From NCBI GenBank assembly GCA_947581825.1, contig CANPVP010000005.1, forward strand, positions 62,001 to 126,000: 64,000 bases of DNA. The letters run 5' to 3'. The notes beneath the pieces are model-generated. The model did no database searches. It had not been told where the DNA came from and saw nothing but the letters and a program-made list of their open reading frames with translations. Position 1 is the stretch's first letter. The number at the start of each line of letters is the position of its first letter. Positions 1-10,087 of this stretch are shown here, one piece after another. The stretch is from an uncultured Clostridia bacterium. Its GTDB lineage: Bacteria; Bacillota; Clostridia; TANB77; CAG-508. The translations under genes and the position numbers were made by a program.

Positions 1-1391
1 CTACTGAAATAAAAGGGCAGAAAATAACAACATCAAAAAATGAAGAAATAGAAATACTAAGTAAAGAAGTAGAAGAAGATAATTTTTCTGTAATAAAAGA
101 ATTAGAAGACGAATATGTTAAAGTTGTTTTGACCAGTGATAATAGGGTTTTAATAAAATTGAACGAAGCATTTATCGAAACAATTAATTGGAAAGGAAAT
201 TCAGATAAATATTATGAAGTAGAAGGTATCATTAATAAAGTAAAAGACATTGCACTTGAAAAAGGATCTGCAATTATGTTACTCATAGAGGATGGAACCG
301 TTGAATGTGTTCAGATTTTCAATGATGAAAATGTTCAAAAAAATGAATTGTATTTTTATAATCAAGGAAAAGTTGAAGGTCTAGAAAATATAAAAGAATT
401 TAAACAAAACGAAGAGCCAATTGAGAATTCTGAAGAAACATATTCTAGTGTAAATGCAGTAAGAGAAGATGGAGAAGAAAAGAAAATAGAAATTGGCAAG
501 TATAATAATATGGATAAAAGCAATTACGAAGAAGTAAAATTTGATTCACAAGATGGAACAAAAAAATATACAATAGAGGCACAAGATGGAAAATATGTTC
601 AAGCAAGTGGTTGGGCAGGAGCATCAAATAATGTATATTATATATATGATGACAGCTTGTATCATATGGAATTAACAGATGGTAAAAAAACAAGAATTGC
701 AACTGGTGTAGATGATATATGGATAGACGAATCAATGGAAAATCAAATAATAGCTAAAGCTAAAGAAATCGGCTTTGTATTACATAGAAAAGATCAATAT
801 ATAAAAATATGCGATTGGGATGTTAGCAAATCTCCTGTAATAGATGTAAAAGAAAATGATGATATCATATTAACTCTAAAAAAAGATAAAAGCATAACAA
901 TAGAATTTAAAACAGATAGACTAAAAAAAGTTATTAAAGAAGATAATTATTTTGAGGAGAATTTTATATATAATTTCTATGCAGATAATTGTTGCAAAGT
1001 AGATGAAAAAACAGGAAGATATTATGCAAATGCTGATATGATATATTTAGATAAAGTAGGAATAGATAACAAATATGGAATAGCATATGCAACAAAAAAT
1101 AAAGTTGTAACATTAGATTTATATGAATATATGAAGCAAGATATTAAGGCAGATTTTAATGTAAATGCTGTATATTATTGTGTCGATTATGAAGATAATA
1201 TAAAGAAATTAGAAAGTGATAAAGGAACAATTACTTTTGATGATGGAGAAAAAGCAAAATGTGGAATATTAAAAATAACTTTAGATGAAGGAACGGTAGA
1301 ATATAGTATTATAAGAGCAGATGGATTAAATAAAAGAGGTGGAGAACTCGAAGAACCAGATAAAACAAAAACTGTTTTTCAAGATTTATAA
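1..1391 (+). CDS. Hypothetical protein, 5'-truncated by window edge
   Basis: The reading frame is open from the first bases of the window, so the gene starts upstream. The TTG at 129 is only an in-frame Leu codon with no ribosome binding site. About 460 residues are visible, very rich in Lys, Glu, Asp and Ile, with no membrane segment in view. A stretch around window positions 590-740 (GWAGASNNVYYIYDDSLY followed by TDGKKTRIATGVDDIWID) resembles one blade of the bacterial beta-propeller repeats that report a value and a setting, but this is weak. I do not recognise the family. The gene ends just before a strong terminator, so it is the last gene of its transcription unit. Confidence 0.75.
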   Translation, partial: TEIKGQKITTSKNEEIEILSKEVEEDNFSVIKELEDEYVKVVLTSDNRVLIKLNEAFIETINWKGNSDKYYEVEGIINKVKDIALEKGSAIMLLIEDGTVECVQIFNDENVQKNELYFYNQGKVEGLENIKEFKQNEEPIENSEETYSSVNAVREDGEEKKIEIGKYNNMDKSNYEEVKFDSQDGTKKYTIEAQDGKYVQASGWAGASNNVYYIYDDSLYHMELTDGKKTRIATGVDDIWIDESMENQIIAKAKEIGFVLHRKDQYIKICDWDVSKSPVIDVKENDDIILTLKKDKSITIEFKTDRLKKVIKEDNYFEENFIYNFYADNCCKVDEKTGRYYANADMIYLDKVGIDNKYGIAYATKNKVVTLDLYEYMKQDIKADFNVNAVYYCVDYEDNIKKLESDKGTITFDDGEKAKCGILKITLDEGTVEYSIIRADGLNKRGGELEEPDKTKTVFQDL

Positions 1392-1399
1392 TTATCAAA

Positions 1400-1435
1400 G
1401 AAAACTTACAATCATCAGTTGTAAGTTTTCTTTTT
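1400..1435 (+). terminator. Intrinsic terminator
   Basis: A perfect 12-bp stem (GAAAACTTACAA and its complement) with a 7-nt loop is followed by TTTTT. It closes the unit that enters from the left edge. Confidence 0.9.
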
Positions 1436-1476
1436 GTATATTATAATATTAAAAAAAAAAGAAACAGGTGATATTT

Positions 1477-1953
1477 TTGAAGAGAGATGACTATATTAGT
1501 TGGGATGAATATTTTATGGGAATAGCGCTATTGTCTGCTAATAGAAGTAAGGATCCTAATACACAAGTAGGAGCTTGTATAGTAAGTAAAGATAATAGAA
1601 TTTTGTCAATAGGATATAATGGAGCACCAAGGGGGTTACATGACGATGTTATGAAATGGGATAGAGAAGGTAGTGTTATTGATACTAAATATGCATATGT
1701 TTGTCATGGAGAATTAAATGCAATATTAAACTACAGAGGAAATTTGGAAGGAAGTAAAATATATGTTGCGTTATTTCCTTGCAATGAATGTGCAAAAGCT
1801 ATTATACAAGCAGGAATAAAGGAAATTATATATAAAGATGATAAATATGCAGATACAGATTTAATCAAAGTATCAAAGATGATGTTAGATACGTGTGGAG
1901 TTAAATATAAAAAATATAAATCAACCAATAGAAAATTAACATTGGAATTATAA
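1477..1953 (+). CDS. dCMP deaminase (zinc cytidine/deoxycytidylate deaminase family)
   Basis: Likely deaminates dCMP to dUMP for dTTP synthesis in the cytoplasm. The zinc and catalytic signature is visible as HGELNA (His ligand, catalytic Glu) and PCNEC (two Cys ligands). The N-terminal block with RSKDPNTQVGACIV and GYNGAPRG is typical of the ComEB/dCMP deaminase branch, and about 158 residues is normal. I start at TTG 1477 because AGGTG lies 6-10 bases upstream; the GTG at 1468 overlaps that ribosome binding site. It stands alone between two terminator/promoter regions. Confidence 0.9.
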   Translation: MKRDDYISWDEYFMGIALLSANRSKDPNTQVGACIVSKDNRILSIGYNGAPRGLHDDVMKWDREGSVIDTKYAYVCHGELNAILNYRGNLEGSKIYVALFPCNECAKAIIQAGIKEIIYKDDKYADTDLIKVSKMMLDTCGVKYKKYKSTNRKLTLEL

Positions 1954-1971
1954 AAAAAAATAAAAAAAATC

Positions 1972-2000
1972 TTGCGTATAAAAATTGGTTATGTTATCAT
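1972..2000 (+). promoter_or_regulatory. Candidate sigma-A promoter
   Basis: TTGCGT at 1972-1977, 17 bases, TATCAT at 1995-2000, upstream of the 2046 gene. Both boxes are imperfect. Confidence 0.45.
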
Positions 2001-2045
2001 AATTTTATGAATAAAAATTTTTAATTATTTTGAAGGGAGAAAAAA

Positions 2046-3845
2046 ATGGAAGAAGAACAAAAATTCGAAGTGCAACAACCAGGGGGTCCAAACAAAAAAA
2101 AGTCAAAAAAAGGACTAATAATAGCTATAGTAATAATATTAATATTAGCTGTAGCAGGAGGAGTATGTTGGTATTTCTTTTTTAATAAGGATACTAAACT
2201 ACAAATGTCAGAAGAATCAAAAGTTAGCAATGCTGCTAATAAGGTAAGTTCAAAATTAGAGGAAATAACAGAAGGTTATACAAAATCTGAACCAAGAAAA
2301 ATATCAAAAAATTTAGCAGAAAAACCATTTAAAACAAATGTTACAGTAACAGGTTCAATAAATAATTTTACTATGACAGGTGTAGACAGTTCTAGTGTAG
2401 AAATAATAAAACAAGCAATTGCTGGTCAAGAAGTAACAGGAGAAGTACAAGGAAATGTTAAAGAAGGTAAATTTTTTGGAAAACTTACAGCTGCAGGTCA
2501 AGAAATTGGAGATTTAGTATTTAATAACAATGTAGCAGCTGTTAAATTACCATCAGAAGAAAAATATTATGCTTTATTTAAAGATTCTCTAGCATCAAGT
2601 GCACAATATAGTGAATTAGCAGAAATATTTGAAATGTCAAAATATCTAACAGCTGATTCAATGAATTTAGAAAAATACAGCTTTTCAGAAAATGATAAAA
2701 AACATTTTACAGATACATATGGAAATATATTTAAAGATTCTATAAATAAAGATAATATTAAAAAGGAATCAGCAGAAGTTACTGTTGATGGAAAAACAGA
2801 GAAATGTGATAAAATCACATATACTTTAAATACTGAAGATATTAAAAATTTATTAAAGAAATATGTAGAAACAATTAAAAATGATACAGAAGGGCAAGAT
2901 ATTGTTCTAAATAAATTCCTTGATATGGCTGATGAAATGAAAGTCTTTGATACGTTAGCAGAAAATGGTATGACTGGAATGTCAAAGGATTCTATTAAGA
3001 GCATGGTTAAAAATTATATGCCTCAAATCCTTGAGAGCTTAAATGAAGCAATAGATGAAATAGCTATAGAGAAAGTGGAAGTTGTTGTTTATGCAACTAA
3101 TACTACAACTTATAAAGTTGAAGCTGGAATCTATCAAGGAACAAACTCAATGAAATTAATAGCAGAATTAAGAGATAAAGGTATAAATGTTGTAGTAAAT
3201 TACATGGACAAAGAAGTAGTGAAATTCGATTTAGAAGATGGAAATGAAGGATTAAAAGCTACTATAGAATTTTCAGGAGCAAAAATTGAGGCAACATATA
3301 AAAAAGAAAATAATGAAGAAACAGTTACAATAAAAGCTGATTTGACAGCTTTAGTAGGAGAAAATGCAAATGCAGAAGTAACAGTTAAGGAAACAGTAAA
3401 TGAAGATACAGAGACTAAATTAGATGATAATGTAAATATGACATTAAAAGTAAATGCAACAGGAGTTAATATAGATGTAAGCTTAAATGCAAAAACTGTA
3501 ACAGAAATAGTAGATAGCATAACAGTTCCAGAAGTAACAACTACAAATGCAATAGATGTAGTAAAAGAAGGATACTTAGATAAAATGATGAGTGGATCAT
3601 CAACATTACCAACAACACCATCATTGCCAACAAACACAACACCAAGTACAACAACACCAGATACAACAACTCCAAGTACAAATACAACAACAAATACAAC
3701 AACAAATACAACAACAAATACAACAACAAATACAACAACAAATACAATAACAAATACAACAACAAATTCTACTACAGATACTAATGTAAATATAAATACA
3801 GCAATTCCATCAAATACAAATACAAATAATACAACAGGAGTATAA
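2046..3845 (+). CDS. Membrane-anchored exported protein with Thr/Asn-rich tail
   Basis: 599 residues. A short charged cytoplasmic N-terminus (about 1-22) is followed by one membrane segment (about 23-46, LIIAIVIILILAVAGG), with no signal-peptidase or lipobox site. The large outer region (about 50-515) alternates charged and beta-prone sequence. The last about 70 residues are a low-complexity Thr/Asn/Pro/Ser tail built on a TNTT repeat, which looks like a wall-spanning or flexible stalk. No LPXTG signal or second membrane segment follows. The ribosome binding site AAGGGAG precedes the ATG. Conserved-family membership is not clear to me; a lipoprotein-like extracellular domain is plausible. Confidence 0.8.
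   Translation: MEEEQKFEVQQPGGPNKKKSKKGLIIAIVIILILAVAGGVCWYFFFNKDTKLQMSEESKVSNAANKVSSKLEEITEGYTKSEPRKISKNLAEKPFKTNVTVTGSINNFTMTGVDSSSVEIIKQAIAGQEVTGEVQGNVKEGKFFGKLTAAGQEIGDLVFNNNVAAVKLPSEEKYYALFKDSLASSAQYSELAEIFEMSKYLTADSMNLEKYSFSENDKKHFTDTYGNIFKDSINKDNIKKESAEVTVDGKTEKCDKITYTLNTEDIKNLLKKYVETIKNDTEGQDIVLNKFLDMADEMKVFDTLAENGMTGMSKDSIKSMVKNYMPQILESLNEAIDEIAIEKVEVVVYATNTTTYKVEAGIYQGTNSMKLIAELRDKGINVVVNYMDKEVVKFDLEDGNEGLKATIEFSGAKIEATYKKENNEETVTIKADLTALVGENANAEVTVKETVNEDTETKLDDNVNMTLKVNATGVNIDVSLNAKTVTEIVDSITVPEVTTTNAIDVVKEGYLDKMMSGSSTLPTTPSLPTNTTPSTTTPDTTTPSTNTTTNTTTNTTTNTTTNTTTNTITNTTTNSTTDTNVNINTAIPSNTNTNNTTGV
3681..3767 (+). repeat. 12-bp tandem repeat in coding sequence
   Basis: About seven copies of a 12-base unit (aatacaacaaca, one variant with ataaca) encode the N-T-T-T repeat. 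A 12-base period preserves frame, so copy number can vary without breaking the gene. Confidence 0.9.
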
Positions 3846-3863
3846 TTAAGAATGAAATTATAT

Positions 3864-3898
3864 AAGACAAGGTGCTTATGCATCTTGTCTTTTCTTGT
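3864..3898 (+). terminator. Intrinsic terminator
   Basis: The stem AAGACAAGGTGC pairs with GCATCTTGTCTT (one G-U) around a TTAT loop, followed by TTTCTTG. Confidence 0.85.
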
Positions 3899-4015
3899 AT
3901 TTATACACTTTAAAACCAAAAATTGCTATCAAAAATATCAAAAAATTATATCAAAATTTGTTGAATTATAAATAAAAAAAGAATATAATTTAAAAAGGAA
4001 AAAGAGGCGAGAAAA

Positions 4016-4960
4016 ATGGATTTTAATTTGTTGGAAATAGAAACAAGTAAAACACATAAAACAATGAAATTATTAATTATATTAATAATTTTGGTTTTTA
4101 TTTCTATAATATGTATTTTTTCAACAATGGTTTTAAAAGTTAACGGAATAGATGTAGTCGCTTTTTTTAAAAATAGAAATGTAGTTTTAGCTTCAACAGA
4201 CGAAAGTAATAATATAAATAATTCAAATAATAATGAAGCAGTAGATGAAACGAATGAGCAAGAAGAGCATATGCAACAATTAATTGAAAAATTACCTAAA
4301 ATGAATCAAGAAGGAGTTCAAAAAATAAAGAATATATATAAAGGTGGTAGTTCAGATAATAAAATTGCATATTTAACATTTGATGATGGACCATCTAAAT
4401 CCACAACTCCTCAAATATTAGATGTACTAAAAGAAAATAATGTCAAAGCAACTTTTTTCGTATTGGGACAAAACGCAGAAATAGCACCAGATATAGTTAA
4501 AAGAGAATATGAAGAGGGGCACTATGTTGCAAATCATAGTTATTCACATGAGTATTCAAGCATTTATGGTAAAAAAGAGAATGTTTTAGCGGAATATAAT
4601 AAAGCAGAAAAAGCAATAAAAAAAGCTTTAGAAAATGAAGAGTATTCAAGCGGATTATTCAGATTTCCAGGAGGATCTGTTGGGGGCACATATAGTGAAG
4701 TAAAAAGTGAAGCTAAAGAATTGCTAAAAAAGAATAATGTAGCATATTTAGATTGGAATGCATTAACATCTGATGCTGTTGCAGGAACTGATAAAAAAGG
4801 AATGATAAAGTCTTTAAAAGAAACAGTAGAAGGAAATGATATAGTAGTTATATTAATGCATGATATAAAACAAGATACAGCAGATCTCTTACCAGAAATT
4901 ATTCAATATTTAAGAGATGAAGGATATCAATTTAAAAATATATATGATATAATTCAATAG
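4016..4960 (+). CDS. Polysaccharide deacetylase (NodB domain), membrane-anchored
   Basis: Likely an N-deacetylase of peptidoglycan or another N-acetylated glycan on the outer face of the membrane. One membrane segment lies at about residues 18-40, then a linker, then the NodB domain from about residue 120. Motifs seen are TFDDGP (catalytic base and metal Asp), HSYSHE (the metal-binding H-x3-H pair), RFPGG, DWNALTSDA and a final LMHD. All five catalytic blocks are present, so it should be active. 314 residues is normal for PdaA/PgdA-type enzymes. The substrate cannot be told from sequence. Ribosome binding site GAGGCGAG. Confidence 0.9.
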   Translation: MDFNLLEIETSKTHKTMKLLIILIILVFISIICIFSTMVLKVNGIDVVAFFKNRNVVLASTDESNNINNSNNNEAVDETNEQEEHMQQLIEKLPKMNQEGVQKIKNIYKGGSSDNKIAYLTFDDGPSKSTTPQILDVLKENNVKATFFVLGQNAEIAPDIVKREYEEGHYVANHSYSHEYSSIYGKKENVLAEYNKAEKAIKKALENEEYSSGLFRFPGGSVGGTYSEVKSEAKELLKKNNVAYLDWNALTSDAVAGTDKKGMIKSLKETVEGNDIVVILMHDIKQDTADLLPEIIQYLRDEGYQFKNIYDIIQ

Positions 4961-4987
4961 GTAAATTTTAAATGAGGTATTGTGTAA

Positions 4988-5962
<975 letters not shown>

Positions 5963-5988
5963 TTTTTTAATAAAAAAGAGTATAAAAT

Positions 5989-6041
5989 AAAACAACATAT
6001 GAATGGGAGAGCAACGCTCTCCCATTTCATATGTTGTTTTT
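5989..6041. terminator. Bidirectional terminator between fba and smpB
   Basis: A 24-base arm starting AAAACAACATATG pairs with GCTCTCCC...CATATGTTGTTTT around a 3-nt loop, with A-runs on one side and T-runs on the other. The smpB stop codon lies inside the right arm. Confidence 0.9.
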
Positions 6042-6476
6042 TAAAGCTCTTTTTATCTTCATTTCAGCATCTTTTTTTGCTATATCTTGGCGCTTATCAT
6101 AAAGTTTTTTACCTTTTCCAATACCGAGTTCTATTTTTACAAAACTTCGATCGAAAAACAAAGATATGGGAACAAGAGAATAACCTTTTTGCTGTATTAA
6201 TCCGACTAATCGATTAATTTCTCTTTTTCGTAGAAGCAATTTTCTATCTCTTAAAGGATCTTTGTTAAAAATATTTCCTTGTTCATAAGGTGCAATATGC
6301 ATACCATATATATATACTTCACCATTTTTAATATTGGCATAAGTATCTTTTAAATTAACTTTACCATTTCTAATTGATTTTATCTCAGTACCAGATAAGA
6401 CTATTCCAGCAGTTATAGTTTCTTCAATGGAATAGTTATGTCTAGCAGTAGGGTTCTTAGATATAATTTTTGACAT
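6027..6476 (-). CDS. smpB: SsrA-binding protein SmpB
   Basis: Binds tmRNA and delivers it to stalled ribosomes for trans-translation. The family blocks are clear: [54 protein letters not shown] and the basic C-terminal tail KKLYDKRQ. About 149 residues is normal. Start chosen at ATG 6476; the ATG at 6488 directly abuts the AAAGGA site. A rescue system for stalled ribosomes is relevant here because in-phase CGG codons seem to be problem codons in this genome. Confidence 0.95.
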   Translation of the reverse strand: MSKIISKNPTARHNYSIEETITAGIVLSGTEIKSIRNGKVNLKDTYANIKNGEVYIYGMHIAPYEQGNIFNKDPLRDRKLLLRKREINRLVGLIQQKGYSLVPISLFFDRSFVKIELGIGKGKKLYDKRQDIAKKDAEMKIKRALKNNI

Positions 6477-6532
6477 GATTATTATCATTCCTTTTAATTC
6501 AAAATATTTAATATTATAACATAAATATTGAA

Positions 6533-6563
6533 TAAAAAAAAGAGGCAGGGAAAAACCTGCCTA
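6533..6563 (-). terminator. Intrinsic terminator (minus strand)
   Basis: On the minus strand AGGCAGG-loop-CCTGCCT is followed by an uninterrupted T-run. It ends the small protein gene at 6568-7020. Confidence 0.85.
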
Positions 6564-6567
6564 AAAA

Positions 6568-7020
6568 TTATTCTTTATTATTTGTTTGAGAAGCATAGTA
6601 CCATACTAGACCTATTACTACAGCTGCAGCAACTATTAAAAGAACCCACATCCATGTAGTAGAGTCCATACCACCAACATTTTGTGATGTTCTTGTTGCT
6701 GTATATCCAGCATCATTTGATGTATTAGAAACATCTGTTGTTACTGTGTTAACTTCATCTGATATATCATTTCTTACCATATTAGTTTCATTTTGAGTAT
6801 CATTTTTTACATCATTAACAGCATTTCTAGCACCATTTTCTATTGTATTCTTACTATCATTTAGAGTATTACGAATAGCATTTGCTCCGTTTGAAATAGC
6901 ATTTTTGGCATCTCTAACTATATTGCCGACAACACCATTATCATTATCAGCAAATACATTTGTAGATATCACTAAAAGACAGCATATGGTCAATGCTAAA
7001 ACTATTGATTTTTTTAACAT
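6568..7020 (-). CDS. Small exported protein with C-terminal membrane anchor
   Basis: 150 residues. A signal peptide (about 1-24, ending VFA) precedes an Asn/Asp/Thr-rich, probably helical region with repeating AxNAIxN and NDVKNDxxNE spacing. A C-terminal membrane segment (WMWVLLIVAAAVVIGLVWYY) and a short hydrophilic tail follow. There is no LPXTG motif. The ribosome binding site AGGAGGT is excellent. It has the same architecture as its neighbour at 7218-7616, so the two may form a pair of small surface proteins. Function unknown. Confidence 0.8.
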   Translation of the reverse strand: MLKKSIVLALTICCLLVISTNVFADNDNGVVGNIVRDAKNAISNGANAIRNTLNDSKNTIENGARNAVNDVKNDTQNETNMVRNDISDEVNTVTTDVSNTSNDAGYTATRTSQNVGGMDSTTWMWVLLIVAAAVVIGLVWYYASQTNNKE

Positions 7021-7172
7021 AAATTTACCTCCTGAGATTTGATTAAAAAATTATATTATAAATTTTTACTGATATTGTTATTCTATTTTTAATCTAAATA
7101 TAGTATTATATTTTTGAAAAAAGATATTCATAAAATAAAAAAGAAAGTAAATCAAAAAAAGTTAAAATTTTG

Positions 7173-7207
7173 CAAAAAAAAAGCTGTTTTCATTTCGAAA
7201 ACAGCTT
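7173..7207 (-). terminator. Intrinsic terminator (minus strand)
   Basis: On the minus strand AAGCTGTTTTC-GAAAT-GAAAACAGCTT is followed by T7. It ends the 7218-7616 gene. Confidence 0.85.
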
Positions 7208-7217
7208 AATATACAAA

Positions 7218-7616
7218 TTATTTTTTTATTTGAGTTAAAATAGCAATTCCTAATAATAAAAGCAATACACCTAGTGTAATTAAAAATATATTTAAAATAT
7301 TAGTTAATCCTAATGTTTCTTCTGGAAGATTACCATTAGAGGTAACTGATACGTCAGAGGATTGTGAAGCGGTATTTGGCGTAGAGTTCTCAGTAGTATT
7401 AGTATCTTCAACGGGTGGATCTGAAGAAAGAGTTGTATTAGTATTTGTAGTGTCTGCAGGATTACTTGAAGTATTATCTAGAGTATTGGTTACTTCATTA
7501 GTAGTAGTATTTGCAGTATTGCTTATATCAGTAGCAATAACTGTATTAAACAATGAAAAAGCTATAAATATGAAGATAAAAGAAATGAATATAATTAAAT
7601 TTAATCTTTTTAACAT
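7218..7616 (-). CDS. Small surface protein, signal peptide plus C-terminal anchor
   Basis: 132 residues starting at ATG 7616 behind TAGGAGGTTACAA; the longer frame to 7661 has no ribosome binding site. A signal peptide (about 1-28), an Asn/Thr/Ser-rich middle, then NLPEETLGLTN, a hydrophobic stretch and a KK tail. The LPEET-hydrophobic-KK layout resembles a degenerate sortase sorting signal, and two sortase genes lie 10 kb away, but LPEETLG is not a canonical LPXTG. Function unknown. Confidence 0.75.
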   Translation of the reverse strand: MLKRLNLIIFISFIFIFIAFSLFNTVIATDISNTANTTTNEVTNTLDNTSSNPADTTNTNTTLSSDPPVEDTNTTENSTPNTASQSSDVSVTSNGNLPEETLGLTNILNIFLITLGVLLLLLGIAILTQIKK

Positions 7617-7699
7617 TTGTAACCTCCTAAAGGAAAATAAAATATATATAATATCATACACAAAATAATAAAAAAAGTCCAGTAAAAATATAAGGAATT

Positions 7700-8863
7700 T
7701 TAAATTATTTTGATAAATTTATTTTTACCAAATTGAATTATGTTTTCAGTTTGAAGTTTTATAACTAAATTCATATCATCTATAGTTTCGGAATTTAGTT
7801 TAACACCTTTTCCTTGAATCATTCTTCTAGCTTCACTTTTTGATGAAGCAAAGCCTACCTTTGTAAGAATATCTAAGATGCTCATTTCTGATGCTTCAGT
7901 ACTTAACTTAACCGTTTTTATATTTTCAGGGATTCCACCTTTAGCAACAGATTGATATCTATTTTCAGCAGCTTCGATAAAGTTTTCGCCATGGTACATT
8001 CTAACAATTTCTTCAGCATATTTTTTATGTGCCAATATTATATCAGATTCTATTAAATTTTGAGCTTCAACTAAATCAATATCTGTTGTTAATTTGAAGT
8101 AGTCAAATAGGACAGAATCTGGTATTTTCATAGCTTTTTCATACATGATTTCAGGAGCCTCATCAATACCAATATAATTATCAAGAGATTTACTCATTTT
8201 TTCTTTGCCATCTAATCCAACTAATAGAGGGAAAGTAATAACAACTTGAGATTCCTGCTCATAATCTTTTTGCAATTCTCTACCAACTAAAAGATTAAAA
8301 GTTTGATCTGTTCCACCAATTTCAATATCAGCTTTTAAAGCAACAGAGTCATAACCTTGAAGTAAAGGATACAATAATTCATGCATGCTTAAAGGAAGAT
8401 TATTTTCAAATCTATTTTTAAAATCATCTCTTTCCATAATTCTAGCAACAGTATATCTGCTCATTAAGCCAATAACATCTTTTAATTTTAAATCTGAAAG
8501 CCATTCAGAGTTGTATACTATTTTTGTTTTTTCTGGATCTAAGATTTTAGTTACTTGTTTGAAATAAGATTCTCCAGATTTTCTAGCTTGTTCATGAGTT
8601 AAAACAGGGCGAGTTTTACTTTTTCCAGTAGGATCACCAATCATAGCAGTATAATCACCAATTATAAAAATAATATCATGACCCATTTCTTGAAATTGTC
8701 TTAAGGCTCTTAAAACAACAGTATGACCTAAATGTAAATCTGGTCTACTAGGATCAGCTCCTAATTTGATTTTTAATTTTTTTCCACTATCTAATTTCTT
8801 TTTTAAATCTTCTTCAGAAATAATTTGCACAGCTTTTCTTTTAATCAATTCTAAATTATCCAT
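7700..8863 (-). CDS. tyrS: Tyrosyl-tRNA synthetase
   Basis: Class I synthetase charging tRNA-Tyr. Family signatures are the HIGH-like DLHLGHT, GDYTAMIGDPTGKS, the tyrosine pocket segment IEIGGTDQTFN, the KMSKS loop (GKEKMSKS) and a C-terminal S4 RNA-binding domain (SKSEARRMIQGKGVKLN). The GADPSRPDLH form of the first motif is closer to the TyrZ type than to the classical B. subtilis TyrS. 387 residues is normal. It is preceded by a T-box leader, so expression should rise when tRNA-Tyr is uncharged. Confidence 0.95.
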   Translation of the reverse strand: MDNLELIKRKAVQIISEEDLKKKLDSGKKLKIKLGADPSRPDLHLGHTVVLRALRQFQEMGHDIIFIIGDYTAMIGDPTGKSKTRPVLTHEQARKSGESYFKQVTKILDPEKTKIVYNSEWLSDLKLKDVIGLMSRYTVARIMERDDFKNRFENNLPLSMHELLYPLLQGYDSVALKADIEIGGTDQTFNLLVGRELQKDYEQESQVVITFPLLVGLDGKEKMSKSLDNYIGIDEAPEIMYEKAMKIPDSVLFDYFKLTTDIDLVEAQNLIESDIILAHKKYAEEIVRMYHGENFIEAAENRYQSVAKGGIPENIKTVKLSTEASEMSILDILTKVGFASSKSEARRMIQGKGVKLNSETIDDMNLVIKLQTENIIQFGKNKFIKII

Positions 8864-8888
8864 ATAAAAACCTCCTTAAATAAAATAC

Positions 8889-9110
8889 AAAAAAGCTAAC
8901 TAATCCTATTAAAGGACGAGTTAGCTCGTGGTACCACCTTTATTCACAACAAAAAGTTGCCTTATTTTAGTTTTTCGTAAACTTAAACGTTAGCCATTAT
9001 AAGAAACGTAATTCGTAAAAAAGTATACTAATAGCTTTCATCAACCGCTATCTTTCTAGAATTTGTAACTACAATTTACTACTAAAAATCTTTTTAAACA
9101 CAGCTAAATT
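8889..9110 (-). promoter_or_regulatory. T-box riboswitch (tyrosine) upstream of tyrS
   Basis: The minus strand carries the T-box sequence AAGGTGGTACCACGAG (8940-8925) followed by a terminator hairpin, GCTAACTCG...GTTAGC and TTTTTT (8926-8889), which competes with the antiterminator. Upstream is a stem I-like region with GCGGTTGATGAAAGCTA. A plausible specifier is the Tyr codon TAC inside GAATTACG (9014-9007). Identity of the specifier is inferred from tyrS; the T-box itself is unmistakable. Confidence 0.93.
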
Positions 9111-9120
9111 AATTTATAAC

Positions 9121-9148
9121 ATTATACTACATTTGCTAAAAAAGTCAA
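9121..9148 (-). promoter_or_regulatory. Sigma-A promoter for the tyrS T-box RNA
   Basis: On the minus strand TTGACT (9148-9143), 16 bases, TATAAT (9126-9121). Confidence 0.75.
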
Positions 9149-9187
9149 CTATTAAGAAAAAATTCGTAATAATAAAGTTTTCCAACA

Positions 9188-9217
9188 TTGACATAAATAA
9201 TTGTGTAGTTTTATAAT
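9188..9217 (+). promoter_or_regulatory. Sigma-A promoter for the GIY-YIG operon
   Basis: TTGACA (9188-9193), 18 bases, TATAAT (9212-9217), divergent from the tyrS promoter. Confidence 0.8.
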
Positions 9218-9243
9218 ATGTTTATTAAAGAAATGGGGGAAAT

Positions 9244-9564
9244 ATGTATTATATTTATATGTTAAGATGTGAGGATAATTCTATATATACAGGAATAACA
9301 ACAGATGTAAATAGAAGGATGGAGGAACATTTCAGTAAAAGCAAAAAATGTGCAAAATATACATTAACTCATACAGCTAAAAAATTGGAGGCATGCTTTA
9401 CAGTAGAAGATAGGAAAACAGCGTCACAATTGGAATATAGAATAAAAGAATTAACTAAAGAGCAAAAAGAAAGATTAATAAAATCTAGAGGGAAAAAATT
9501 AATTAAACAATTTTTTGAAGAGAAAATTGAAAATGTAGATGAAATAAAAAAAATAAAGATATAA
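9244..9564 (+). CDS. GIY-YIG nuclease-domain protein (UPF0213/YazA type)
   Basis: 106 residues. The GIY-YIG motif is split as YYIYMLRC and SIYTGITTDVNRRMEEH, with the conserved Arg and the downstream Glu region (QLEYRIKELTK). This stand-alone single-domain form is common in Firmicutes; its substrate is not established. A GGGGG-type ribosome binding site precedes the ATG. It is first in an operon with the prolyl-tRNA editing protein, 16 bases downstream, and probably the AlkD-like gene. Confidence 0.88.
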   Translation: MYYIYMLRCEDNSIYTGITTDVNRRMEEHFSKSKKCAKYTLTHTAKKLEACFTVEDRKTASQLEYRIKELTKEQKERLIKSRGKKLIKQFFEEKIENVDEIKKIKI

Positions 9565-9580
9565 ACAGAAAGGATAAAAT

Positions 9581-10048
9581 ATGGAAGATAAAGTTTTTAA
9601 TTTATTAGATAATTTAAATATTAAATATGATAAAACCGAACATCAGCCATTATATCATGTAAGTGAATCAGAAAAGGTAGAAAAAGGACTAGATGGAATT
9701 GGTTGTAAGACGTTATTTTTAAAAGATAAAGAAGAAACATTTTATTTATATGTTTTAAGGGGAACAAAGAGAGCGGATTTAAAATATATAGCTCAAAAGA
9801 TAAATTGTACAAGACTAAGCTTTGGAAAAGAAGATGAACTGTATGAAAAAATAGGAGTGCGTCCAGGTTCAGTAAGCCCTTTTGGAATAGTAAACAATGA
9901 TGGGAAAGTAAAAGTATTAATTGATAATGAATTGTTAGGAAATAAAATCATTGTACATCCCAATGTAAATACGATAAGTTTATCTTTGCAATATGAAGAT
10001 TTAATAAAAGTGATAGAGAGTTGTAATAATAAGTACTATATTGTTTAA
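9581..10048 (+). CDS. YbaK/ProX-type prolyl-tRNA editing protein
   Basis: 155 residues of the YbaK/EbsC/ProX (INS) fold, which hydrolyses mischarged aminoacyl-tRNA such as Ala-tRNA(Pro). Visible blocks are HQPLYHVSES, CKTLFLKDK, YLYVLRGTKRADLK (conserved Lys/Arg region), GVRPGSVSPFGI (the conserved GxxPGSxSPFG loop) and HPNVNTISLSLQYEDL. Length and motifs fit the stand-alone ProXp-ala/PrdX proteins rather than an insertion domain of ProRS. Ribosome binding site AGAAAGGA. Confidence 0.88.
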   Translation: MEDKVFNLLDNLNIKYDKTEHQPLYHVSESEKVEKGLDGIGCKTLFLKDKEETFYLYVLRGTKRADLKYIAQKINCTRLSFGKEDELYEKIGVRPGSVSPFGIVNNDGKVKVLIDNELLGNKIIVHPNVNTISLSLQYEDLIKVIESCNNKYYIV

Positions 10049-10087
10049 TATTATGAAATATTAGGCCAATAAGGAGAAATAGTAGAA

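Noticed and set aside
3200-3919. Long minus-strand ORF opposite the Thr/Asn-rich protein
   Set aside because: Shadow of the tandem repeat (Val/Phe low complexity), no ribosome binding site, and the plus gene has a clear start and terminator.
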